From positions 310,001 to 374,000 of the forward strand of contig JBJKVP010000003.1 of assembly GCA_045562535.1 (NCBI GenBank): a stretch of 64,000 bases of DNA, given 5' to 3'. A model generated the notes under the pieces. That model ran no database searches. It had not been told where the DNA came from and saw only the letters and a list, made by a program, of their open reading frames with translations. The position numbers and the translations under genes were made by a program. Source of the stretch: UBA6926 sp045562535. GTDB lineage: Bacteria; Chloroflexota; Dehalococcoidia; UBA6926. Position 1 is the stretch's first letter; every line of letters begins with the position of its first letter. This document shows positions 8,677-16,362 of the stretch, piece after piece.

Positions 8677-11259
8677 TTAGCTAAACCAATCAGATAATAC
8701 TGGAAGGTTAAGGTCTAGCCATTTGGCATTGAGGTTTATTCTTTCGAGTGACTGCTCCACCGTTCGTGTCGCAGCGGGAACTGGATTGGCATCAAAAAAC
8801 GCTTTAACGTCGCGTCCGTCCTCAATCGTGTTAAAACCCCCTGTTATTGAAACTAACCGCATAACTGCAAAGCCACCTCCGCCATAGCGCCGATCAAATT
8901 CTTTCCAATTATCCTTCATAAATTCCCAGGTTATTCTTAAAGCACTGGGGTTTGCTGCCAATCCCATTATAATTCTTGGGGTGTCTTGAATCCGAATAAC
9001 ATCCGGATCTAGAGAGAGTTCTAGAGCACGTGTAATTAACTTTGGCTGCTGAAATCTTGTTAAAGCCCCTTGGATTCTTACTTTCTCTTCTTGTAAATCA
9101 AATTTTTCTGCTAATTGTAGAAGCTGTTCGAAAGTGGAATCATTTCCAGATTCAGCTGCTAATCCATATATAACTCCTCTTAAGTCAGGGGTAATTGATG
9201 AGTTGTCAGTTAAAAATGTTTGGAATCGTTTATTTGCTTCATCCAAAACACTGGGATTGCCAAAATGGCCACTTTGATTGAGAACAACGCTTCGAAGCAA
9301 AGAATTCAAATGCGTTTCATCAGCAACACTTTCCCAACCGACACCATCAACAACTTGTCTAAATAGTAACTCGTTAGACTCATAAAATTCTTTTTTGAAG
9401 GGTTGGCTATATACTAAACGCTCCAATGAAGAAAGTTGTCCAGCTATCGTAGCCCAAACACTGTAATCCTGGTCTCCTTGATATGATTTTAGTAAGGATA
9501 AATAATCGCTTACACTACTAAATCTTCCTTTTACCAAAGCGAAGGTGTCTTCTAGCAAACCCAATCGATCCGATGGACCCAACTCCTTTGAATTCACAGC
9601 ATTGGAAAGGGCATCTAGTTCACTTTGGCCATACTTAACTCTATAAAATCCAGTTGTTCCAGAATTGATTTTTATCCAATCAGAATCTTGCGGTGAAGAG
9701 ATTTCCAATGTTCGCCCGATCATTAAATTAGCATCTACACTCTCTTGGGTAGAAGACATGGCAGTGATAGGAACATGCCAAAGAGTTCCATCTTGGTTTG
9801 GTCCTGAATATAGAAATCTTTTCTGGGTTAATCCAATCTGTGGATTTCCGTCCGCAGACTGTTCTTTCGACACTTCTATTACTGGATAGCCAACTTGCTT
9901 AATCCACGTATCCATCATCGCAGGTACATCAGTTCCAGAAGCCACTTCCATCGCCGACCAAAGATCTCTTCCTTCAGCGTTAGAATAAGCGTTGTTATTC
10001 AAATAATCTCTCAATCCAGATTGGAAAATATCCGGACCCAAAAATTCTTCCAGCATGCGTATTATTGAAGCCCCTTTACTATAGCTAATAGCATCAAAGA
10101 GTTGGCTAACTTCATCAGGATTATTAACTTCAGACTCGATAGGATGACTATTTTCTAAACCATCTAAACTCATACCTGGTGAGACATCCTCTGCAATGAA
10201 CTGTGTCCACACCTGCCATTCAGGATATAAATTATCTGTAGCCTTAGTAGCCATCCAAGACGCGAAACTCTCGTTTAACCATAAATCATTCCACCAGGCC
10301 ATCGTAACTAAGTCACCAAACCACATATGCGCCATCTCATGCGCTATAATCTCCACTATCCGTTGGCGGGTACCCGGAGAAGAGCTAGACTCGTCAAAAA
10401 GAAGAGCAACTTCTCTATATGTAACTGCACCCCAGTTCTCCATAGCACCAGCGGCAAAATCTGGTATCGCAATATGATCCAATTTTTCTAATGGGTAAGG
10501 TATACCAAAATATTCGTTGTAATACTCCAATAGGCGCACCGCCGTATCCAAAGCAAATTGACCTCGCTGTTCTTGCCCTGAGGTGGTCCAAACTCTTACC
10601 AAAGTATCATTGTCTCCGTTTGCCTCTATACTCTTCATTTCACCTACAACAAAAGCGAGTAAATATGTCGACATAATTGGAGTAGTCTTGAACTGAATTA
10701 AGACATTACCATTACTTAATAATTCTCTATTAGATTCCAATGTGTTTGTAATCACTTCTAAATTTTCTTTTACCATCATTGAAACCTGAAAGGTTGCCTT
10801 TATTGCCGGCTCGTCCCAACATGGGAAACAACGTCGAGCGTCAGTTGCTTCGAATTGGGTTACAGCCATTTTTTTTGACTCGCCTTTCGAATCTTCATAA
10901 TTACTGATATAAAATCCGTGCAGCTGATCATTAAGAATTCCTTGAAATTCAATATGTAATTTGGCAGTTCCAACATTAATATTCTCTTCGAAATCAATCG
11001 ATACGGTTTCGTTATCTTGATCATACATAACTGTAGCGTCTACTTTTTTTCCAGACTCAAATTCTATGTATGTTTTATCTATATTTAATTCAATCGAATT
11101 CAAGACAATCGATCTCGTCTCTTCTTTAATTAAAATCTCAATGGTTTCATCCCCTCGAAAGGTCTCCTTTTCGAGGTCGGGAAACAACGCAATTGTGTAA
11201 TGAGAAGGGGTAACGTTCGATGGAAGTAGTGAAAATCCACTATTGTTATTACTAGTCAA
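8677..11259 (-). CDS. M1 family metallo-aminopeptidase
   Basis: This protein of about 860 residues has the M1 signatures: the exopeptidase motif GAMENWG at about residue 271, zinc site HEMAH at about 307-311 and the third zinc ligand Glu in NESFASW at about 330. An ERAP1-like C-terminal helical domain follows. It removes N-terminal residues from peptides, probably in the cytosol. I place the start at TTG 11259, because GGAGG lies exactly 8 nt upstream and the family core (LPSNVTPSHYTI) begins just after. The ATG at 11322 has no ribosome-binding site and would add an unconserved hydrophobic stretch. It is convergent with the helicase gene. Confidence 0.9.
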   Translation of the reverse strand: MTSNNNSGFSLLPSNVTPSHYTIALFPDLEKETFRGDETIEILIKEETRSIVLNSIELNIDKTYIEFESGKKVDATVMYDQDNETVSIDFEENINVGTAKLHIEFQGILNDQLHGFYISNYEDSKGESKKMAVTQFEATDARRCFPCWDEPAIKATFQVSMMVKENLEVITNTLESNRELLSNGNVLIQFKTTPIMSTYLLAFVVGEMKSIEANGDNDTLVRVWTTSGQEQRGQFALDTAVRLLEYYNEYFGIPYPLEKLDHIAIPDFAAGAMENWGAVTYREVALLFDESSSSPGTRQRIVEIIAHEMAHMWFGDLVTMAWWNDLWLNESFASWMATKATDNLYPEWQVWTQFIAEDVSPGMSLDGLENSHPIESEVNNPDEVSQLFDAISYSKGASIIRMLEEFLGPDIFQSGLRDYLNNNAYSNAEGRDLWSAMEVASGTDVPAMMDTWIKQVGYPVIEVSKEQSADGNPQIGLTQKRFLYSGPNQDGTLWHVPITAMSSTQESVDANLMIGRTLEISSPQDSDWIKINSGTTGFYRVKYGQSELDALSNAVNSKELGPSDRLGLLEDTFALVKGRFSSVSDYLSLLKSYQGDQDYSVWATIAGQLSSLERLVYSQPFKKEFYESNELLFRQVVDGVGWESVADETHLNSLLRSVVLNQSGHFGNPSVLDEANKRFQTFLTDNSSITPDLRGVIYGLAAESGNDSTFEQLLQLAEKFDLQEEKVRIQGALTRFQQPKLITRALELSLDPDVIRIQDTPRIIMGLAANPSALRITWEFMKDNWKEFDRRYGGGGFAVMRLVSITGGFNTIEDGRDVKAFFDANPVPAATRTVEQSLERINLNAKWLDLNLPVLSDWFS

Positions 11260-11500
11260 AGCTTGATCCTCCAGGTTATTGGTGTAAAGATATGTTAGCA
11301 CTACAAAGGAATGAAATCTCATTGAGATTCGAGCTTAAGAGAATTAATCCTTACATTTTAATTAAATCAGCCCTGGCTTATAAATTGCCGCACGACAATT
11401 GAGGAGCTCAACAACTAGTGAATCAAATTTATCGAAATAATACCAGGAATAAAGCATTATCCCGCAGTCATTCAGGTCTATTCCCCCATATCTCTAAGCA

Positions 11501-12790
11501 ATGAGAAATGATCGCGATTTTATGAAAAACACCTCAAAAAAACCCCGGTATTTTTACGGGTGGAACATCGTTCTGGCCAGTTTTTTGGCACATCTAGCAT
11601 ACGCTGAACAATACTCCTCTACTTTAGGTCTTTTCATGAGGCCACTTCAAAATGAATTTTCGTGGAGCCGCTCTCAAATAGCCGTAGTGCAAACAATATC
11701 ACGTGTTCTTGAAGCTCTAGTCGCCCCTTTTATAGGTCCAATCATCGATAGGTTTGGCACCAGGTCTGTTATCCCTGTAGGTGCGGTAATAGCCGGTATT
11801 TCACTAATAGCGACAACATATATTAATGAGCTTTGGCAATTCTACCTTCTGAGGGGATTTGCCGCCGCCATTGGTTTTTCACTAATGGGATTTCTTGTAA
11901 CTAGCATAGCTATAAATAATTGGTTCGTTAAAAAAAGAGGACGAGCATTGGCTATTGTTAATACAGGAAGCACTTTAAGTAACGTTATTTTAATGCCTGT
12001 GTCCGTCTATGTTATATCACAATCAGGTTGGCGATCTATGTTCTTTGTATTTGCCATTATCACTTGGGTCGTTGTATTAATTCCTTCAATAACATGGATG
12101 CGGAGAAGACCAGAAGATATGGGTTTACATCCAGATGGGGAAGATCCTCAGAATGGTTTAGAGAGTGCTGAAACAAACTCGGAAATACGGGAACCAGTTT
12201 GGACAAGAATTCAAGCGATGAAAACTTCTGCTTTTTGGTTGGTATCTATGAGTTTTGCAGTAGCCAGTTTTGCTTTTCAAGGAATTAATATAAGTATGGC
12301 ACCTTATATGCAGGATTTAAATTACGGTGATGCTATGGTTGCAAGTGCCCTATTTTTTCGAGCAGTCATAATGACAATCGGGTTACCGATAATGGGTCTG
12401 ATCGCGGAAAAGGCTCAATACGCCTTAGTAAGACTGCTTCCGTTTGCTTTACAAGGAACAGGTTCGCTATTTTTATTATTTGGCGAAAATCCAATAATCC
12501 TTTTTGCGGGATTGGCTATCTACGGTTTAGGAGTAACAGGTATCGGCGTAACACAAGAAGTTATTTGGGCAAATTATTTTGGCAGATATAGCCTAGGAAG
12601 AGTAAGATCCGCAGGGTTTGTTGCTACATTCGGGGCCGGCGCAACTGGGCCTATATTTATGAACTTAGTTTACGATTTTCTGGGCTCTTACAAACCAGCG
12701 CTCATGCTATTTCTGTTATTTTTCTTCGTCGCTTCGGTACTAATAATTTTCGCTCACCCTCCCAAACCTCCAAAATATATAACAGTATAA
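11501..12790 (+). CDS. MFS transporter, monocarboxylate/OFA-like
   Basis: This 429-residue, 12-helix MFS carrier opens with FYGWNIVLASF, a hallmark of the oxalate/formate and monocarboxylate porter branch. It has a loop 2-3 motif IGPIIDRFGTRSV and a central hydrophilic loop near residues 200-230 (RRRPEDMGL). It probably moves a carboxylate across the inner membrane, but the substrate is unknown. ATG 11501 and 11522 are both possible; neither has a clear ribosome-binding site. It converges with a paralogue only 5 bp downstream. Confidence 0.85.
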   Translation: MRNDRDFMKNTSKKPRYFYGWNIVLASFLAHLAYAEQYSSTLGLFMRPLQNEFSWSRSQIAVVQTISRVLEALVAPFIGPIIDRFGTRSVIPVGAVIAGISLIATTYINELWQFYLLRGFAAAIGFSLMGFLVTSIAINNWFVKKRGRALAIVNTGSTLSNVILMPVSVYVISQSGWRSMFFVFAIITWVVVLIPSITWMRRRPEDMGLHPDGEDPQNGLESAETNSEIREPVWTRIQAMKTSAFWLVSMSFAVASFAFQGINISMAPYMQDLNYGDAMVASALFFRAVIMTIGLPIMGLIAEKAQYALVRLLPFALQGTGSLFLLFGENPIILFAGLAIYGLGVTGIGVTQEVIWANYFGRYSLGRVRSAGFVATFGAGATGPIFMNLVYDFLGSYKPALMLFLLFFFVASVLIIFAHPPKPPKYITV

Positions 12791-12795
12791 ATAAT

Positions 12796-14067
12796 TTACT
12801 TGGATTGAACTGCGACTAAAGGTTTCGCCATTAATATAGCCAAACCAGAAACTATATAGACCAAAGCAAATAAAATAAGAGCATAATAGTAATCCCCCAT
12901 AATGTCGTACATAAAAGTACCAGCAAGGGGCCCACCGGCCTGAATTACTAATTGAATAGGTGTAACAAATCCTCTGATCGAGCCCTGATGCGCACGCCCG
13001 AAATATTCAGCCCAAACTAGCTGTATCAACATTGGTAAAGCGCCGAAAGCCAATCCGTGAACAATTGCAAAGGAATACGCATAATATAGATTGTCCGTTA
13101 ACATCAATATACCGACACCTATAGTTACTATCGCAAATCCTATCGCCATCACGTTCCTAATATGGAATTTTTCAACTACAAATCCAACCCCTACAGCACC
13201 CAACGCACTTACACCAGCCCAAAATGTTAATATGCTGATCGCGGAATCTTCAGGTATCCCTTTATCGGTCAGATACGGGAATAAATTAAAGTTTATTCCC
13301 CCGATATTGAACATCAAACCACTTGTCGCAATCAAAATAAAATAAAATGCTGGTGTTCTTATAGCTTCTTTTAGACTATAAGTAACTTCCATTGATTGAT
13401 CACCATCACCTAGGATCCCACTAGGTTCAACACCATCTGGCAATAAACCAATATCTTCAGGTTGTCTCTTTAAGAACATCAAAATTGGTATAAGTGTTGC
13501 TAGCCAAACTACTAATGCCAAAACAACTGACGCACTTCTCCAGCCAACAATTGATAGAGAAATCTGTGCTATTAACGGCATAGCCATTTGGCCAAAACGC
13601 GTTCCGACAACCGCGAATGCCATAGCTCGCCCCCTACGCCTGATGAACCACTTTGAAACCACTACTCCGGGGGCTATTTGGAGCAAGCCTGCTATTATAA
13701 ATCGCCCTGTAACGACTGACATATAAAATTGCCACAAGTGATTTACAAAAAATATGGACCCTACTGCTAAACCAAAAAAAATAAAGCCAAAAAAAAGAAC
13801 CGCCTTAGATCCTTTTTTATCGAGAATAGGCCCAATCACTAGAGCGAGAAAACCTCCCAAGATAGTGCCGACCGTAATGGCACCCGCGAACACAGATCGT
13901 GTCCATCCAAATTCCTCAGTTATTGGTTTCAGAAAAACGCTCAAAGCGGGATTATAAAGTGCAGTTTGAGCAAAAGTTACCGCTACCATCGTGGCAACAA
14001 TGAACCAACCAAAAAAAAATTTATTGAATCTAAATTTAGAGTTAGAGTTATTCTGTTCTGGGATCAT
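12796..14067 (-). CDS. MFS transporter, monocarboxylate/OFA-like
   Basis: This is a paralogue of the facing gene at 11.5 kb, with the same FFFGWFIV start and KRQPEDIGLLPDG central loop. The ATG at 14067 (MIPEQNN) gives a typical N-terminus and 423 residues; an upstream ATG at 14097 is possible. Twelve hydrophobic segments are evident, so it is an inner-membrane secondary carrier of unknown substrate, likely an organic acid. The two genes are tail to tail and may have arisen by inverted duplication or independent acquisition. Confidence 0.84.
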   Translation of the reverse strand: MIPEQNNSNSKFRFNKFFFGWFIVATMVAVTFAQTALYNPALSVFLKPITEEFGWTRSVFAGAITVGTILGGFLALVIGPILDKKGSKAVLFFGFIFFGLAVGSIFFVNHLWQFYMSVVTGRFIIAGLLQIAPGVVVSKWFIRRRGRAMAFAVVGTRFGQMAMPLIAQISLSIVGWRSASVVLALVVWLATLIPILMFLKRQPEDIGLLPDGVEPSGILGDGDQSMEVTYSLKEAIRTPAFYFILIATSGLMFNIGGINFNLFPYLTDKGIPEDSAISILTFWAGVSALGAVGVGFVVEKFHIRNVMAIGFAIVTIGVGILMLTDNLYYAYSFAIVHGLAFGALPMLIQLVWAEYFGRAHQGSIRGFVTPIQLVIQAGGPLAGTFMYDIMGDYYYALILFALVYIVSGLAILMAKPLVAVQSK

Positions 14068-14113
14068 ATATATAAGAATAAAGCATACCAATAACAAATA
14101 TCAACAACGATGT

Positions 14114-14127
14114 TATTGTATACAATA
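14114..14127. promoter_or_regulatory. Perfect 14-bp palindrome, candidate operator
   Basis: TATTGTATACAATA reads the same on both strands. It lies between the divergent MFS gene and the HicB-like gene, 19 nt before the latter's TTG start and immediately upstream of its AAGGAGG. A site in this position would overlap the promoter. HicB-family antitoxins commonly repress their own operon through a palindrome, so autoregulation is a fair guess. Confidence 0.5.
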
Positions 14128-14146
14128 GTATTTTAAGGAGGAATCG

Positions 14147-14644
14147 TTGCTAAAATACACAGTCATATTGGAACCCGAAAATACAGGAGGCTTCTCGGCC
14201 CATTGCCCAAGCATGCCTGGTTGTATAGCTCAAGGAGAAAATAAAGAAAGTGCTATACAAAACATCAAGACAGCAATATTGTCAGCGGCTAACGCTTGGC
14301 GAGAAGATGACCTAAATGCTCCTAACGATTCTATAGATAGAATTGCCGATGAAATATTTGAAATTCTATTATCCAGACAAAAAGAAAACCTAAGTCTTGC
14401 CTTAGAAGCAGTTGAAGTTTTAGTGCAATCGGATGATTTTTCTCAAAGCCCTCTTAGCGAAAACGAAATGGGCCCTTTAACCCTGACCGTTCAAGAAGAT
14501 CCGGCAAAAGGAAACATTAAACCCGGAGCATTGAGGGCTTTGATACGTCACTCAGGTATGACACCTGAAGAATTTATGGACTATATTCGAATTGAATCGA
14601 ATATAGTTCAAATGATAACTAGCAAGAATATCGCATTGGAATGA
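14147..14644 (+). CDS. HicB-family (UPF0150) protein, solitary
   Basis: Residues 1-50 form the HicB-like partial RNase-H fold (KYTVILEPENTGGFSAHCPSM, then GCIAQGENKESAIQNIKTAI). A charged middle follows, and the last 35 residues (PGALRALIRHSGMTPEEFMDYI) look like a helical DNA-binding or dimerisation tail. HicB normally neutralises the HicA mRNA interferase, but no hicA-sized gene lies on either side. Many such orphan HicB proteins exist, and some act as transcriptional regulators. The start is TTG with a strong AAGGAGG. The stop is TGA followed directly by TAA. Confidence 0.75.
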   Translation: MLKYTVILEPENTGGFSAHCPSMPGCIAQGENKESAIQNIKTAILSAANAWREDDLNAPNDSIDRIADEIFEILLSRQKENLSLALEAVEVLVQSDDFSQSPLSENEMGPLTLTVQEDPAKGNIKPGALRALIRHSGMTPEEFMDYIRIESNIVQMITSKNIALE

Positions 14645-14750
14645 TAAGGGAGTTATGCCTCGTTGACCCTTAATTTATTGGTATTTTATACTATCTAAGT
14701 AAAATATAATTTAATAGTTTGACAAAATAAAGAAAGATTGGACCCTGCTT

Positions 14751-15803
14751 ATGACGTCGATAAAGGAACAGCTCTCCTCGTTGGAGAAGCATGCCATGTC
14801 AGATCTGAATCAAATAGAGACCGAAGAAGGTTTGGACGAATGGCGAATAAATTACCAAGGTAGGCGGAATGGACAGCTACCAAAATTATTGGAAGAATTA
14901 CCCAAATTACCCATAGAAGATAGAAAAGAAGTGGGTATCGCGGCAAATAAATTAAGAAACTCACTTGAAATGGCATATAAGGAACGACTTCAAGAAATTA
15001 AAAAATCTGATCTTCAAGAAAAATTATTAGAGGAAGCAATAGATGTATCCCTTCCTGGTCGCAAACAGGCACTAGGAAAATTACACCCAACAACACAGAC
15101 TATAAGAGAAATTAGTTCAATATTTGTAAATTTAGGATACCAAATTGTAGACGGGCCAGAGGTTGAATGGGATTATTACAATTTCGAAGCCTTAAATATA
15201 CCTCCGGATCATCCTGCTCGGGATCAATGGGATACCTTGTGGCTAGATTACAATAATGAAGAAGGAATACGACCGCTTTTATTAAGGACGCACACCTCCC
15301 CAATGCAAATACGTACAATGGAGAACCAAGAACCTCCAGTGAGAGTGATCGTTCCTGGTAGATGCTACAGACACGAAGCTACAGATACTACACACGAGTC
15401 AATGTTCTTCCAAATAGAGGGACTAACCGTGGATAAAGGGATAACGTTCGCAGATCTAAAAGGAACTTTATATACGTTTGCAAGGAAATTATTTGGCGAA
15501 GACCGAAAAATTAGATTTCGGTGCGATTTTTTCCCGTTTGTTGAGCCGGGTGTAGACATGTCAATAGATTGTTTTAGTTGTGATGGCGCCGGTTGCAGAG
15601 TTTGCTCTAATACTGGATGGATTGAAATTATGGGAGCAGGTATGGTTCATCCAGATGTCCTCAAACGAGTTGGATATGATCCAGACATTTATACTGGCTT
15701 CGCTTTTGGTATGGGGCCAGAAAGAATATCAATGTTAAAGCATGGTATCGACGACATTCGGCATTTTTACGCCAATGATCTTCGCTTTCTAGAACAATTT
15801 TAA
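14751..15803 (+). CDS. pheS: Phenylalanyl-tRNA synthetase alpha subunit
   Basis: This 350-residue catalytic subunit of the (alpha-beta)2 PheRS has an N-terminal coiled coil (residues 1-85). The class II core contains motif 2 (GRCYRHEATDTTHE, about 203-216) and motif 3 (GFAFGMGPERISMLKHGI, about 322-339). The insertion CDGAGCRVCSNTGW is also seen in many bacterial PheS. It aminoacylates tRNA-Phe with PheT. Two small genes separate it from pheT, which is unusual, since the two are normally adjacent. The ATG has only a weak ribosome-binding site. Confidence 0.96.
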   Translation: MTSIKEQLSSLEKHAMSDLNQIETEEGLDEWRINYQGRRNGQLPKLLEELPKLPIEDRKEVGIAANKLRNSLEMAYKERLQEIKKSDLQEKLLEEAIDVSLPGRKQALGKLHPTTQTIREISSIFVNLGYQIVDGPEVEWDYYNFEALNIPPDHPARDQWDTLWLDYNNEEGIRPLLLRTHTSPMQIRTMENQEPPVRVIVPGRCYRHEATDTTHESMFFQIEGLTVDKGITFADLKGTLYTFARKLFGEDRKIRFRCDFFPFVEPGVDMSIDCFSCDGAGCRVCSNTGWIEIMGAGMVHPDVLKRVGYDPDIYTGFAFGMGPERISMLKHGIDDIRHFYANDLRFLEQF

Positions 15804-15820
15804 AGAATTAGGTGATTCTA

Positions 15821-16066
15821 ATGGAACAAACTTTTTCGGTACACTTAGATTTGGATCCAAAAAAATTTGGAGCTATACTTGCCTGTATTGATTTTGCAGC
15901 TCAACACACTGACGAAAACAACAACACTTTCTTATTAGATTTATCGGACGAGCTTCGAGATAGTCAGAAACAGTTCCTTAATTCAATGAGTATTAATTCA
16001 GGGAATAAGATAATTAAACAAATTCAGAGCAGCGAGAAAACTGCTTTAAATAAATTAATTGATTGA
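15821..16066 (+). CDS. Small hypothetical protein between pheS and pheT
   Basis: This 81-residue acidic protein (MEQTFSVHLDLDPKKFGAIL) has no recognised domain. It seems to have an N-terminal beta strand followed by helices and contains a single Cys. ATG 15821 is preferred to GTG 15812 because AGGTGA lies about 6 nt before it. It begins 17 bp after pheS and is followed 18 bp later by a zinc-ribbon gene, so it is almost surely co-transcribed with the synthetase genes. The stop codon is TGA. Function unknown. Confidence 0.6.
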   Translation: MEQTFSVHLDLDPKKFGAILACIDFAAQHTDENNNTFLLDLSDELRDSQKQFLNSMSINSGNKIIKQIQSSEKTALNKLID

Positions 16067-16084
16067 GAAAGGGTCTATATCAAT

Positions 16085-16333
16085 ATGACATCAGATAAAG
16101 CGGTACCAACCAACCAACCATGCCCAAGTTGCAATGCCCTCGTTTTTTATGAAGGGCACAGTGAACTAAAAACATCATTAACGCCCCATCGTTTCCATTG
16201 TCATAGTTGTGGGAAATTATACGTTGTACGATCAACAACGCATAATCCTCCCAAATTCCCAATTTCTGCGAAACATGAGGCATTGGATGCCGAGATGCCT
16301 GAAGGGCAAGAACCCCACGAACATGTTGAATAA
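16085..16333 (+). CDS. Small zinc-ribbon protein between pheS and pheT
   Basis: This 82-residue protein has a single zinc ribbon CPSC (about residues 13-16) ... CHSC (about 39-42), followed by a basic strand LYVVR and a Pro/Glu-rich tail. GAAAGGG upstream of the ATG acts as the ribosome-binding site. It lies 17 bp before the GTG that opens the pheT frame. The ribbon may bind RNA or a protein partner. A role near PheRS is suggested only by position. Confidence 0.65.
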   Translation: MTSDKAVPTNQPCPSCNALVFYEGHSELKTSLTPHRFHCHSCGKLYVVRSTTHNPPKFPISAKHEALDAEMPEGQEPHEHVE

Positions 16334-16362
16334 TAATATCGATTGGCGAGGTGGTTAAAATA

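Noticed and set aside
14645..14750. T-box or attenuator upstream of pheS
   Set aside because: The 106-bp leader is too short for a T-box and shows no conserved AGGGTGG-type element or terminator hairpin.
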